The notes below the pieces were generated by a model, which ran no database searches, was not told the origin of the DNA, and worked only from the letters and a program-made list of their open reading frames with translations. The position numbers and the translations under genes are program-made. This document shows positions 27,506 to 36,851 of a stretch of DNA of 64,000 bases, piece after piece (within the stretch, counting starts at the first letter, position 1; each line of letters opens with the position of its first letter). The stretch is from Acidobacteriota bacterium (lineage in GTDB: Bacteria > Acidobacteriota > Blastocatellia > Pyrinomonadales > Pyrinomonadaceae). The stretch lies in contig JAHBSK010000010.1 in NCBI GenBank assembly GCA_019639175.1, positions 1 through 64,000 on the forward strand, read 5' to 3'.

Positions 27506-28906
27506 ATGATAATGAAAAGTATCAGGAATTACTGCCGATCCGGCATTTGGGCATTGGCCTTCTTATTTATCGCGTTTCCGCTAGCGGCCACATCGCAGGA
27601 CAAACGTGACATCAAACGCGCGGACGACCTGGTCGCCGAAGGGAACCGGATATTCAACCAACGTGATTTTGTCGGAGCAATAGACAAATATGCCGAGGCG
27701 ATAATGCTGGTTCCGGCCAACTCCAATGCCCGTTTTTGGAAAGGCGCCGCCCATTATTACCTGAATGAATATGACATGGCCCTGCCGGAACTGGACATGG
27801 CTATTTCGCAGGGATATTCAAGGCCGCTCGATGTCTATCGCATTCGCTGGCGCATCCATTATGGGAAAAAAGATTGGGCAGCCGCCGAAAGCGATGTCAA
27901 TAACGGCCTTACGCTTGACCCCGACAATCTGGAATTTCTGATCGCCAAAGGTGATCTGGCGATGGTTGCCGACCGCTATTCAGAGGCCCTGATCGCGTAC
28001 GAAAAAGCGGTTACAAGAGCACCTAACAACGGCGCCCTGCACATGAATCTGGCAAGGCTGTATCGCCAAATGGGAGATAACGAAAAGCAGGCAGAGGCCG
28101 CGCAGCAGGCGATCCAAAAGGGAACACAGGACACCGGAGAGGCATATCTGCTGCTGGCCGAGGCAAGAAAGAATCTGCGACAGTATGATCAGGCGATAGC
28201 GGCGTATGACCGCGCGCTGAACATAGATCCAAAGAACTATGAGATATACAGAAGCCTTGCCGACCTCTATCGGGTTCAGAATCTTTTTGATGACGCCATC
28301 CGCGTTTCACGCAAGGCGTTGACCGTTTTTGAGGCCGACGGCGAGATCTACACTGACCTGAGCTGGTATTACAGCCTTGCCGAACAGCATGAAAACGCTG
28401 TCGAAGCTGCAAAGGCGGCAATTCTCTATGCTCCCAAACAGTACATGGCATATACCAATCTTTGCCGGGCTTACAACGATCTGAATCGTCCGGAAATGGC
28501 TGTCAGGGAATGCAACAGGGCGCTGGAACGCAAGCCGAATGACGGCGAGACCAATTTTTACCTCGGCTATGCTCATACGCTTATGAACCGTCACAACGAC
28601 GCAGCCGTTTACTACAAACGTGCGGTCACGGGCCTGGAGCAGTTCACGCGCGATAATAAATCCTACGCCGACGGATATTATCTTTTGGGTAACGCATATC
28701 TCTCCGACCAGCAAACGCAAAAAGCGATAGATGCATATCGTGAAGCCCTGAACATAAGTCCGCGTTTTGCGAGGGCGAGATATAATCTTGGCGTCAGCCT
28801 TGCCAGCATCAATGATAAGGACGGAGCATTGGAGCAGTACCGTTTGCTTTTGGACCTCGATGCAAGCCGTGCAGAAAAACTGAAGGCCGAGATCGACAAG
28901 CGGTAA
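27506..28906 (+). CDS. Secreted tetratricopeptide-repeat protein
   Basis: A 466-residue protein with a signal peptide (ALAFLFIAFPLAATS, about residues 12-32) and about ten 34-residue TPRs through the whole mature part (for example EAYLLLAEARKNLRQYDQAIAAYDRALNIDP and YADGYYLLGNAYLSDQQTQKAIDAYREAL). It should be a periplasmic or secreted scaffold. GGGAG lies four bases before ATG 27506 and ten before the in-frame ATG 27512, so the start is ambiguous by two codons. It is downstream of the kinase by 11 bp and ends at a bidirectional terminator, which suggests a two-gene operon linking signalling with an extracytoplasmic scaffold. Confidence 0.85.
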   Translation: MIMKSIRNYCRSGIWALAFLFIAFPLAATSQDKRDIKRADDLVAEGNRIFNQRDFVGAIDKYAEAIMLVPANSNARFWKGAAHYYLNEYDMALPELDMAISQGYSRPLDVYRIRWRIHYGKKDWAAAESDVNNGLTLDPDNLEFLIAKGDLAMVADRYSEALIAYEKAVTRAPNNGALHMNLARLYRQMGDNEKQAEAAQQAIQKGTQDTGEAYLLLAEARKNLRQYDQAIAAYDRALNIDPKNYEIYRSLADLYRVQNLFDDAIRVSRKALTVFEADGEIYTDLSWYYSLAEQHENAVEAAKAAILYAPKQYMAYTNLCRAYNDLNRPEMAVRECNRALERKPNDGETNFYLGYAHTLMNRHNDAAVYYKRAVTGLEQFTRDNKSYADGYYLLGNAYLSDQQTQKAIDAYREALNISPRFARARYNLGVSLASINDKDGALEQYRLLLDLDASRAEKLKAEIDKR

Positions 28907-28928
28907 ACCGTATTGATATTGGAACAGC

Positions 28929-28978
28929 AAAGGCGGTCTTTTTCTCCATCATTCGGATGGTCAAAAAGGCCGCCTTTT
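28929..28978. terminator. Bidirectional intrinsic terminator
   Basis: AAAGGCGGTCTTTTT pairs with AAAAAGGCCGCCTTT (one G-U), with a T-rich tail on both sides. It separates the convergent TPR gene (plus) from the anti-sigma gene (minus). Confidence 0.9.
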
Positions 28979-29000
28979 CATTATTTGATCGCCTGTTTTT

Positions 29001-29819
29001 TTAGCTTCCGTTCCCCGGCGATGCGGCTCTGGTGTCCACATCCACGGTCTGTATTTTCAGCACAACGCGCATCCTGTCAGAACGCTTGTCCATTTCCGCC
29101 GGAACGAACGGGGTAAAGCCGTCATCCGTTTGGAGGGCTTTTTTAAGTTCTTCGATTGCCTGCTTGTTGTCCGAAGGTTCGATCACTTCGGCGATCCTCG
29201 CAAGCCCGTTGCCGAAAACGTCAGCAATGACAACCACCTCGCTTTCCTTCATATCGCCGCGAACCATCGAACGGGTCAACGAGACCAACGCTCCGCGCGG
29301 ATTGATACTGGGCGATTCGCCTGTTATCCCAAATCTGGAGTCAACATACTGGGCCGGCGTCAGTTCGGGGGCCATCGGGTCAAATTCCGACAGCATTATC
29401 GCTGATGATGGAGCCGGACGTCGGTTGGCCGCCAGTTCCGTCTGCAACTCGCCCGAAGGCGACAGGATGAGCCACAGCATCGTCACGCCAAGCAGGATCG
29501 AAGCGACAGAACCCACTGCATACGGCATCAGCCATGCGTCTATCCAGCGGCGCGGGGTTTCGATCAGTTGAAATCCCGGTGATGTCATCGCCGGCGACAA
29601 TTCAGCCAAAACGGCCGAACGGATGGATTCCAGCCTGACGCGCGGCATCGCGGGAGCTCTCATCGCACGCAGCTCAGAGCGCAGGTCGTGAATGTCGGCA
29701 AGTTTCTGCCGGCACAGCGGACAGCTTCGCAAGTGAGCGTCCAGCGCGGCAGTTTCCGATGGCGACAAAGAGCCATCGGCGTAGAGCGGTAATTCATATT
29801 GCAGGTCGCGGCATTTCAT
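29001..29819 (-). CDS. ZAS-type anti-sigma factor, membrane-anchored
   Basis: A 272-residue protein with an N-terminal zinc-binding anti-sigma motif (C3, H29, C33, C36 in MKCRDLQ... HLRSCPLC), a linker, one transmembrane helix at about 95-118 and an extracytoplasmic C-terminal part. In the family the ZAS domain holds the partner ECF sigma inactive in the cytosol. The ECF gene is the next upstream gene on the same strand, 274 bp away. The outer part has no recognised sensor fold. Confidence 0.85.
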   Translation of the reverse strand: MKCRDLQYELPLYADGSLSPSETAALDAHLRSCPLCRQKLADIHDLRSELRAMRAPAMPRVRLESIRSAVLAELSPAMTSPGFQLIETPRRWIDAWLMPYAVGSVASILLGVTMLWLILSPSGELQTELAANRRPAPSSAIMLSEFDPMAPELTPAQYVDSRFGITGESPSINPRGALVSLTRSMVRGDMKESEVVVIADVFGNGLARIAEVIEPSDNKQAIEELKKALQTDDGFTPFVPAEMDKRSDRMRVVLKIQTVDVDTRAASPGNGS

Positions 29820-30093
29820 GGTTATTTCGACCCCTTTTTTGTGGAAGACAAAAATCTATTGAACAGAGGCGTTGGCGGACAAACTGCCTATTATGCTGAA
29901 AGCCACGTTTTTCACTATGAAGGGCCGATCTTGCCCGTCCGGACCTTACCGGTTGAGTTGCTGGTCAACTGTAAAAGAACCGTTTCGAACTTAATCAATA
30001 CCTTACCCGCGAAACTCGCTGGTTCAGACCTCTCGTTTGGCACCGATACGTTTAATAAACGCAGCCTGCCCGCGTTCGGCCTCTGTTCAATTC
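29820..30093. other. Gap between ECF sigma and anti-sigma genes
   Basis: These 274 bp show no protein-coding frame or RNA gene that I can support, which is long for a sigma/anti-sigma pair that is normally adjacent or overlapping. I see no clear ECF-type promoter (GAAC...TC) on the minus strand, nor a terminator. It may hold a separate promoter for the anti-sigma gene. Confidence 0.4.
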
Positions 30094-30747
30094 TCAAATA
30101 TCCTTTAGCTTGCGTCTGAGTTCCTCGCGGCCTCTCGCTATTCTGGACCTCACCGTTCCCACGTTGATCTCCAGCGTGTCGGCGATCTCCTGATAGCTCA
30201 TGCCCTCGATGTCACATAGTATGACCGCTTCGCGAAACTGTTCGGGCAATTCATTAAGAGCTTTCGCCAGTTCTCTTTGCCGTTCGTTGCTGATGGCGGC
30301 CTCTTCGGGCGTCGCTGCGGACGATCCGATCATTTCGCTCATCGGTGTTCCGCTCTCGCCGATCTCAGCATCCAGAGAGATCGTTATGTTCTTTCCCCTG
30401 CGGCTCCACCAGCGGAACCGGTTGCGGGAATGATTGAGAGCTATCCTGAACAGCCATGTTTTCAATTCCGATTCGCCCCGAAAGCCTTTTACGGCCTTGA
30501 CCGCGCTTATAAATGTTTCCTGTGTCAGGTCGCCGGCCTCCTCGGCATCTTCGGTTATCCGGTACAAGAGTCCGTAGATCTCATCCGAATATCTATCAAT
30601 CAATTTTTCAAAAGCCTCGGGTTCTTCGGCTTTCAGGGCCGTTATGAACTCCGTTTCGGCATCACGGGTCACAGAGGAAAATCCTGCCGCCGCGACGGCA
30701 TTTCCTATATCTTCGTCGTCAAAAGTGATCGACCTGGAGAAGACCAT
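30094..30747 (-). CDS. ECF-family RNA polymerase sigma factor
   Basis: A 217-residue sigma factor of the extracytoplasmic function type. Region 2 (about 45-115) includes FEKLIDRYSDEIYGLLYRI and DLTQETFISAV; region 4 (about 160-212) has LPEQFREAVILCDIEGMSYQEIA and the recognition helix GTVRSRIARGREELRRKLK. There is an acidic linker rich in Ala/Ser between them. The start is uncertain: ATG 30747 gives a standard length, but the frame is open to 30948. The anti-sigma gene follows on the same strand, so activity is likely set by a membrane signal. Confidence 0.88.
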   Translation of the reverse strand: MVFSRSITFDDEDIGNAVAAAGFSSVTRDAETEFITALKAEEPEAFEKLIDRYSDEIYGLLYRITEDAEEAGDLTQETFISAVKAVKGFRGESELKTWLFRIALNHSRNRFRWWSRRGKNITISLDAEIGESGTPMSEMIGSSAATPEEAAISNERQRELAKALNELPEQFREAVILCDIEGMSYQEIADTLEINVGTVRSRIARGREELRRKLKDI

Positions 30748-30950
30748 TACCCGCGTTCCGCTTGTTTTACCGGCCGGATCACCGGTCTCATTTCCTCCGG
30801 TATTGTTCCCGGCTATTACCTTAGACACCGTTTCGGCTGAAAAGTTCCCGGATCTCAAAATAAATTTTTTGGAGATAATGTCCGGCACAGCCTGTAAATG
30901 CCTGTGTTCCTGGTTTGCCCTAACCGTATTTTTACGATACATTAACAATT

Positions 30951-30980
30951 TTGGACAAAACCGCTTTGCTCAAGTATATA
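30951..30980 (+). promoter_or_regulatory. Putative promoter for the TPR membrane protein
   Basis: TTGGAC at 30951-30956 and TATATA at 30975-30980, 18 bp apart, about 35 bp before the ATG at 31016 in the divergent gap with the ECF gene. Confidence 0.45.
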
Positions 30981-31015
30981 ACGATTCAGTAAGCAAATAT
31001 TGCATTTTTTTACCA

Positions 31016-31873
31016 ATGGCAAGAAAGAAAAGACGTTTTGAGAACCTGCCGGCTCCGCCCGCTGACGATAAGAGCGGCAAAAAGCCTGTTTACCGCGATG
31101 CCTTTCAGGAAAAGCTTTCCACCCCGCTGGAGGAACTTGGCAAAAAGCTGGAAGGCCAGGGAAGGAACATATTATATGTGATCGGCGCTTTGGTGGTTGT
31201 GGCGATCATCGCCTGGATCTTTGTTTCGTGGAACCGAAAGAGCGACGCCGAGGCCCAGGCCGCGCTTGGAAAAGCCATCGTCACCTCACAGGCAAGGATA
31301 ACGGACATCGCTCCGCCTGCCGGTTCCGAGGAAAAGACATTCAAAACAGTAAAGGAGCGCTCTGAGGCATCGATACAGGAATTTAACGCAGTTGCCGAAA
31401 AATTTGGCGGAGCGGTCGGCGAAAAGGCAAGATATTTTGCCGCGACCAGCCGCCTGCTGATAGACCGCGATGCAGGTGTCGCCGAATTGGAGGCGTTGTC
31501 CAAATCGAGCGGTGAAGCGGGAACAATGGCAAAATTCGCTCTGGCCCAGGCAAAGGCCGACATGGGGCAATATGACGTTGCGGCTGCTCTTTATAAGGAA
31601 CTGCTGGATATGTCCGATCCGATCCTGGCTAAGGAAACGATAAGTTTTGAACTTGCCGGCATCTATGAAAAGCAGGAAAAAAAGGACGACGCCGTGAACA
31701 CGCTGTTCGACCTTGTCAAGAAAGCCTCTGAGGCAAAGGACCTTGAGGGCAAGCCGGTCGCTCCGTCCTCGACTGTGCAAAAGGCAAGGGAGAAACTGGA
31801 GGAGTTGTCGCCGGAAAAGGCCAAGGAACTTCCCACGCCGGAACCGCTTGATCTTTCCAACTTTGGCCTTTAG
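31016..31873 (+). CDS. Membrane-anchored TPR protein (YfgM-like layout)
   Basis: A 285-residue protein: basic N-terminus (ARKKRRFE), a disordered cytoplasmic stretch, one transmembrane helix at about 48-68 (ILYVIGALVVVAIIAWIFVSW) and a C-terminal domain of TPR-like repeats outside. This layout resembles YfgM-type proteins that sit at the Sec translocon with periplasmic chaperones, but similarity is only in layout. A further small stretch of Lys/Ala composition is absent. It stands between the ECF unit and another TPR membrane protein, 119 bp downstream. Confidence 0.7.
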   Translation: MARKKRRFENLPAPPADDKSGKKPVYRDAFQEKLSTPLEELGKKLEGQGRNILYVIGALVVVAIIAWIFVSWNRKSDAEAQAALGKAIVTSQARITDIAPPAGSEEKTFKTVKERSEASIQEFNAVAEKFGGAVGEKARYFAATSRLLIDRDAGVAELEALSKSSGEAGTMAKFALAQAKADMGQYDVAAALYKELLDMSDPILAKETISFELAGIYEKQEKKDDAVNTLFDLVKKASEAKDLEGKPVAPSSTVQKAREKLEELSPEKAKELPTPEPLDLSNFGL

Positions 31874-31992
31874 CATTAGGCGCAGAAACAGTGTTTGCCC
31901 GGCATCGTCAGTGATGTCGGGCTTTTCTTCTGCATCACCACACATGTCAGATATGTTATTCTTCTTTATTGACGGGTATTTTTTGTTTTAGA

Positions 31993-33411
31993 GTGAGTAT
32001 CGAAACCGTAAAAAACGATCAGCAAAATATGCAGGCTCCGGCAAACGCCGCGATCGGCGAAAGGCGGATTCACGGATCGCTCAGGGTCGGCACGGCGGCG
32101 TATTTCGGTGCGTTCTTTGTCCTCAGTTTTGCCTCGGCATTCCTGCTTTATCTCGACCATGAAAAAGCCGGATTCACTCTGCTTTTTCTGACGTGGGCGA
32201 TCATTCCGGTGTTGGCCGCGACCGACAGGGTTCGGTTTGACGGAAAGCGTCTGATACGGGACGGCATTGTGCCTAGGATCTGGCGGATATTGAATCGTTC
32301 GCGTTACTGGCTTCGGCTTTCGGATGTGGAACAGGTCGATACACAGACGGTCCGGTCGCTCAGGCGCGGCGGACGGGTGATGTATCGTTACAGCACGACG
32401 TTTCGCGGCAAGGGAACCGTGATAACGCTGACCTCCGGTGGTGAGGCTTATCGCCGCATGGTCAGGAACGTTCTTCCGAGCGTGCCGGCGGAGGTGATGG
32501 ACGGCCGTTCGCTTGAGCTTCGCGATTATTTGCTCACATTGTCAGACCTTCGTGTCAAAGCCATGAGCAGCGAGATACCGTCGGTGGACGTGCTGGAATC
32601 GTCGGTTCGCAAACGCCTGCTTCGGCGAAAGAATGATCTTGGCGGAAAGCCGTCCGATCCGGAAAAGGCTTCTCACCTGAGGCGGCTTGCCAACGAACTA
32701 AGGCTGTCGGGATCGCTTCCGCAATCATTGGAGGCTTTTCGTCGTGCCGCTCTGGCCGCTCCGCCGGACGGATGGCTGCTGCTGGAATTTTCCAGATGTC
32801 TGCAGGCTTTCGCGACGGTTGAACGCGATGACCGAGTTTTTCGGCGTTCGCAGGCGATGATGCGGCTGGCGGAAAGGCGAGCCGGAACTGACGCCGATCT
32901 GCTGGCAAGGATCGGCGAGACCTATGTGCAGGTGGGCGACTGGCGGCGTGCGGCGCGGGTCTTTCGCCATTCAACGGAGATCGTCGGAGAGACCTTTCTT
33001 GCCCTTCGCGGCCTGGCCGAGGTCGCCCTCAGAGAAGGCAAAATAGCCCATGTCATACATAATTTTGCGGCCGCGAACAGGCTTGCGACGCTGCCGTCGC
33101 TGCAACGCTGGACGCGCGGCGAGGTGGAATATTTCAGCCGCATAAACAGCGACGACGAGTATATGGAACTCGAGGTGAGCCGCGTCAATTTGCTGGATTC
33201 GGTTGACCGTTGGCAGCGACGGTTCTTTCTGACATCGATGATCGGTTTTCCCGCCATTCTGGTCGGATTGCTGATAGATGCGGCGACGGTCACGAACATC
33301 GGGTGGTCGGTTTCGCTTATATCGCTGACCGGATGGCTGCTGACCGGATTTGGCAAGAGGATGCTTGAACAAAGGATACCGTTCGAGGCTCTAAGTGCAG
33401 ACGATAGCTGA
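31993..33411 (+). CDS. Membrane protein with PH-like and TPR regions
   Basis: A 472-residue protein: two N-terminal hydrophobic helices (about 28-62), a beta-rich segment (residues about 65-165, FDGKRLIRDGIVPRIW) resembling membrane-linked PH-type domains, then a helical TPR region (about 200-400) and two final helices (about 415-460). GTG 31993 is taken as start; a TTG at 31969 and ATG 32029 are also possible and none has a strong ribosome-binding site. The architecture, two membrane pairs around a soluble repeat, is uncommon; I do not recognise a family. Confidence 0.6.
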   Translation: MSIETVKNDQQNMQAPANAAIGERRIHGSLRVGTAAYFGAFFVLSFASAFLLYLDHEKAGFTLLFLTWAIIPVLAATDRVRFDGKRLIRDGIVPRIWRILNRSRYWLRLSDVEQVDTQTVRSLRRGGRVMYRYSTTFRGKGTVITLTSGGEAYRRMVRNVLPSVPAEVMDGRSLELRDYLLTLSDLRVKAMSSEIPSVDVLESSVRKRLLRRKNDLGGKPSDPEKASHLRRLANELRLSGSLPQSLEAFRRAALAAPPDGWLLLEFSRCLQAFATVERDDRVFRRSQAMMRLAERRAGTDADLLARIGETYVQVGDWRRAARVFRHSTEIVGETFLALRGLAEVALREGKIAHVIHNFAAANRLATLPSLQRWTRGEVEYFSRINSDDEYMELEVSRVNLLDSVDRWQRRFFLTSMIGFPAILVGLLIDAATVTNIGWSVSLISLTGWLLTGFGKRMLEQRIPFEALSADDS

Positions 33412-33615
33412 CCGCGATAACATCAAAAACGGCTTTGGCTCATCGCAGGGCGTTAAGGCTTTGCCTTACCGTCCGATCTGAAAAAAAATGCTTCCGCTCT
33501 GCCGAAGGCCGATCTCTTTTCTGACAGCTTCAAGTTTTTAGTTAAAAGTTTGACCGACGGTCATCACCCTTTTTTAATGATCTGGTTTGTGCCTGTGGAA
33601 TCAGGACGCGAGAAT

Positions 33616-33665
33616 AAAAAAAGGCCGTCCGGTTTTGCTTTTCAGCATTTTTGGACGGCCTTTTT
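33616..33665. terminator. Bidirectional intrinsic terminator
   Basis: AAGGCCGTCC at 33621-33630 pairs with GGACGGCC at 33653-33660, flanked by A and T runs on both sides. It ends both the PH/TPR gene and the convergent ATP-grasp gene. Confidence 0.9.
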
Positions 33666-33685
33666 ATCGTGTCTTTTAGCCGATA

Positions 33686-34750
33686 CTATTTATCGGAAGC
33701 CTTTTTGGCCTTTGCTTTCGTGGGTTTACCATCCTTTTTTGACGCAGGAGCTTTCACGGCTTTTGCCGCGCTTGTCGGGGTTGTTTTTGCCGACGCCTGC
33801 TTTTTGGCCGGGGCCGGAGGATTCAGCAACGCTGACCATCTATATTCTGGTGTTTCAACCTTCTGCTCCAGTTTTTTCAGTATAAAATCTGTCATGTTAT
33901 CGACGATCCAGTTGTGATTGTATTCGCCGACCGAGGCGAGTTCCGCATCAGGAGCCGGATTCATAAAGTCTATTGCATACGGAACGCCGTCCTTGATCGC
34001 GAATTCGACCGTGTTCAGGTCATAGCCCAACGCCTTGCAGATGGTGATAACGTCCTGCTCAACTCGTTTGTGCAGCTCCGGTGAGAGATAATTTTCCGCG
34101 TTGTGATACTGTTCACCGGAAAGATACGGCTTTGACGGATCGTACGGCATTATCAGGACCTTTTCCTGTCCGACGCAGTAGCAGCGGACGAACTGATCGT
34201 ATTCGATGCCTTCCTGCAAGGTCATGCAGAGCGTTCCCGACTGATTGTATTCGTTCCAGAGTTCTTCGAGCGAATTGATCTTCGAGACGTTCTGCCAGCC
34301 GCCGCCGTCGTGCGGTTTCAGGAACGCCGGAAAGCCGACGTAATCGACGATGCCTTCCCAGTCGATGGGAAACTCCAGATTGCGGAGCGATTCGCCGGTG
34401 ATGTCTTTTATATATGCGTGCTGCGGCAGCAGAACTGTCTTTGGTATCGCCACGCCGATCTTTGCCGCGAGCGAATAGTTAAAGAATTTGTCGTCAGCCG
34501 ACCACCAGAAGGGATTGTTGATGACATAAGTTCCTTCCAGAGCCAGCCTCTTAAGCATCGCCCGGTAATACGGAACTTCGTGCGAGATGCGGTCGATGAT
34601 AACGTCGTATTTCTTCGGCTCATCAAGCCTGATGCCGCCGACCTTCACCATCTCGGCAACGACCTTGCCGCCGCTCTTTTCGTTTATGCTCTTAATTATT
34701 GATTCGGGAAACGTAACCTCACGCCCCACTAATATTCCTACTCGTTTCAT
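33686..34750 (-). CDS. ATP-grasp ligase (RimK-like) with Lys/Ala tail
   Basis: A 354-residue protein with an ATP-grasp fold over residues 1-300: N-terminal MKRVGILVGREVTFP, the ATP-binding FPAFLKPHDGGGWQNV, and the metal-ligand end DFMNPAPDAELASVG; it carries the family of RimK/glutathione synthase-type ligases that join a carboxylate to an amine. Substrates unknown. The last about 50 residues are Ala/Lys/Ser/Pro-rich (PAPAKKQASAKTT...KAKAKKASDK), like the tail of trigger factor in this window. It is monocistronic by position; 160 bp separate it from the next gene on the same strand. Confidence 0.8.
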   Translation of the reverse strand: MKRVGILVGREVTFPESIIKSINEKSGGKVVAEMVKVGGIRLDEPKKYDVIIDRISHEVPYYRAMLKRLALEGTYVINNPFWWSADDKFFNYSLAAKIGVAIPKTVLLPQHAYIKDITGESLRNLEFPIDWEGIVDYVGFPAFLKPHDGGGWQNVSKINSLEELWNEYNQSGTLCMTLQEGIEYDQFVRCYCVGQEKVLIMPYDPSKPYLSGEQYHNAENYLSPELHKRVEQDVITICKALGYDLNTVEFAIKDGVPYAIDFMNPAPDAELASVGEYNHNWIVDNMTDFILKKLEQKVETPEYRWSALLNPPAPAKKQASAKTTPTSAAKAVKAPASKKDGKPTKAKAKKASDK

Positions 34751-34910
34751 ATTTGATAAAAACCCCGTTCAGATAAGTAAAGATAAAGTATTCTGAAACC
34801 ATCAAGTTTATTTGAAAATCAAATGCGTGGCAAGAATTGGTCGTGAGATTTATCTTTGATTTAAGTCCGACCATGAAAAGATCACATGGAAAACAGATGC
34901 AGAAGTAGTT

Positions 34911-35864
34911 CTACCTGACATAGACATTCTGTATTGGAATATCCGATCCGAGTCCGAAATAGTGGTATTCCACCGTGTTGCTTTCTGAAAGCAAGACGTA
35001 CCAAATGCCGTTTGACGGCCTGAAAACAGCGATGTCAGTTTTGCCGTCGCCGTCAAAATCATCTGCTGTGGGCAAGTCTCCGGCCATGCCGAAAGGAACA
35101 TAGTTTATCAGGCCGTTTTCGCTTGAACGCCAATACCACATTCCATTTGACTCGCGCCAAACGGCTATGTCGGCGATGCCGTCACCATCAAAATCGCCGG
35201 GTATGACCTTGTCGGAAGGCAGGCCGAAATATTCCACTCTTAGCGAACCGTTGGTGCTTAACAGAATGAACCAGACGCCTTCACGATAAACAGCCACGTC
35301 TGCCTTGCCGTCGCCGTCGTAATCGGCCGGAACCGGCCTGTCGCCAAGCGAGGGCAAACCCCACGTCGTGCTGATGCCGATGTTTGTCGAACTTGGCAGA
35401 ATGAAGAATGTTCCCGGATCTCCGACCGCGTCGGTCCGGCGGTAATACGCAAGGTCGGTCTTTCCGTCGCCGTCATAATCAGCCGGCACAGGCGTGTCAA
35501 ATTCGCCGATGTTGTTTGATGCCCAACGGGCTGCATAATGGCTAAAGTCAAGGCTGTTGAATATCCACCATGTGCCGGTTTCGGGAAATGCGATCAACTT
35601 GCGGTGAATAGCGATATCCGTTCTTCCGTCACCGTCATAGTCGCCCGGCACAAGGTTGTCGGTTTCCAGTCCCCACCTGACATACTCATAACCGCCCGAG
35701 CTTTTCTTTATATACCAGTATTGATCGGAACCGCGAAAGACGGAAACATCGGCCTTGCCGTCTCCGTCAAGATCAAATACGGGCTTCGCCAATGATACAA
35801 CCGAAAGTATTGACAGTAGTGCAACTAAAATAGCTCTGCGGAAAATAAAAACACACATAAACAA
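34911..35864 (-). CDS. Secreted FG-GAP/VCBS repeat protein
   Basis: A 317-residue protein with a signal peptide (MFMCVFIFRRAILVALLSILSVVSLA) and about six copies of a roughly 45-residue repeat around DYDGDGKTDIA(V)(Y/F)R (for example DFDGDGIADIAVW, DFDGDGKTDIAVF). This is the calcium-binding FG-GAP/VCBS blade of beta-propellers, and the mature protein is almost entirely such blades, so a single seven-bladed propeller is plausible. Secreted; ligand unknown. A T15 run lies just upstream of the gene (about 35915). Confidence 0.85.
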   Translation of the reverse strand: MFMCVFIFRRAILVALLSILSVVSLAKPVFDLDGDGKADVSVFRGSDQYWYIKKSSGGYEYVRWGLETDNLVPGDYDGDGRTDIAIHRKLIAFPETGTWWIFNSLDFSHYAARWASNNIGEFDTPVPADYDGDGKTDLAYYRRTDAVGDPGTFFILPSSTNIGISTTWGLPSLGDRPVPADYDGDGKADVAVYREGVWFILLSTNGSLRVEYFGLPSDKVIPGDFDGDGIADIAVWRESNGMWYWRSSENGLINYVPFGMAGDLPTADDFDGDGKTDIAVFRPSNGIWYVLLSESNTVEYHYFGLGSDIPIQNVYVR

Positions 35865-35946
35865 TGCATCCTCTTGTCTGCGATAGGAAGGGACATTTTT
35901 TGTGTATTGTATTTTTTTTTTTTTGACTTAAAGCAACTTTTGCGAA

Positions 35947-36798
35947 TTAACGATTTACTTCGGGCAGGAGTTCGTAGTTGCCCATTTCGCGGTTGTAGGC
36001 GTCGAGAGCACCGACATCATCGGCGGTCTGATCGAGCATCTGCTTGGTCATTGCGATGGAATCGGAAAGCTGTTCAAAATCGAGCAGAGAGAATTTCTCC
36101 GGCGCCGACATCGTGACGATCTCGTCATTCAGGTAGCTGAAAAAATTCTCGATGGACTGGAGCTGTCCCTCGACGAGCTTGACGCTGCGTTCTATCTCGT
36201 CAAATGAAGCGACGCGGCGTTTTAGTATCTCGACGTTCGTCTGCTGAATGCGTCGTGTCTTGTCATCTTCAGAGCTTTCGGCGGCGCGGTATGCCTGTGA
36301 AAGCTGATTGTGAACTGCCTGACGGTTGATCGATTTCAGATGCTGTTTGCGGCGGCGGTAAACGTCCAGCAGATCGACAAAATCTTCCCAACGCTGTTCC
36401 AGCGCAGTCAGATTTGATGGAAGCGACTTGGCCCCGGTGAATTTGCGGTAATTGTCCTGTATCTTTTCCTTTAACCAACGCAGGTATTCGACCGCTTCGC
36501 GTTCGCGCGGCGTAAATGTCTTTATCAGCTTTTCACGCGAGGCCTTGTTCAGATGAAAAAGCCGTTCTTTTTCACGTTTCTGGACTATCTGACGATATGC
36601 GGGCAGATTTGGCACGATCAGCAGATAAGCGATCTCCGCCACGAGGGCGACCAGAAGCGGGATGACGCTCATCGTGTATGCCGCCGCAATGGCAAACCCC
36701 GCCAGGCCCCAGAAGTTCAGAGGCTCGGCGAGCGCCTGCTTGGCATAGCTCGTGCTGAATTTTTCCATCGACTTTTGATAAGTCGCCAAGTCTGCCAT
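35947..36798 (-). CDS. Membrane coiled-coil protein, PspA partner
   Basis: A 283-residue protein with a hydrophobic hairpin at about 28-65 (FWGLAGFAIAAAYTMSVIPLLVALVAEIAYLLIV) and a helical, highly charged cytosolic remainder (REREAVEYLRWLKEKIQ, LEQRWEDFVDLLDVYRRRKQHL, ...) that should form long coiled coils. It has no catalytic motif. It starts 53 bp after the stop of the PspA gene on the same strand, so the two are co-transcribed. PspA binds the inner membrane as oligomers; this protein could anchor or tune it, in place of PspB/PspC, which are absent here. That role is inference. Confidence 0.7.
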   Translation of the reverse strand: MADLATYQKSMEKFSTSYAKQALAEPLNFWGLAGFAIAAAYTMSVIPLLVALVAEIAYLLIVPNLPAYRQIVQKREKERLFHLNKASREKLIKTFTPREREAVEYLRWLKEKIQDNYRKFTGAKSLPSNLTALEQRWEDFVDLLDVYRRRKQHLKSINRQAVHNQLSQAYRAAESSEDDKTRRIQQTNVEILKRRVASFDEIERSVKLVEGQLQSIENFFSYLNDEIVTMSAPEKFSLLDFEQLSDSIAMTKQMLDQTADDVGALDAYNREMGNYELLPEVNR

Positions 36799-36851
36799 AG
36801 ATATCTTGGATGCAAAATCTTAGCAATAGGTTTCAGACATAAGCACGAACG

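Noticed and set aside
30748..30948. N-terminal extension of the ECF sigma factor by 67 residues
   Set aside because: No sigma region is found in it; length from ATG 30747 is already typical, though the exact start is uncertain.
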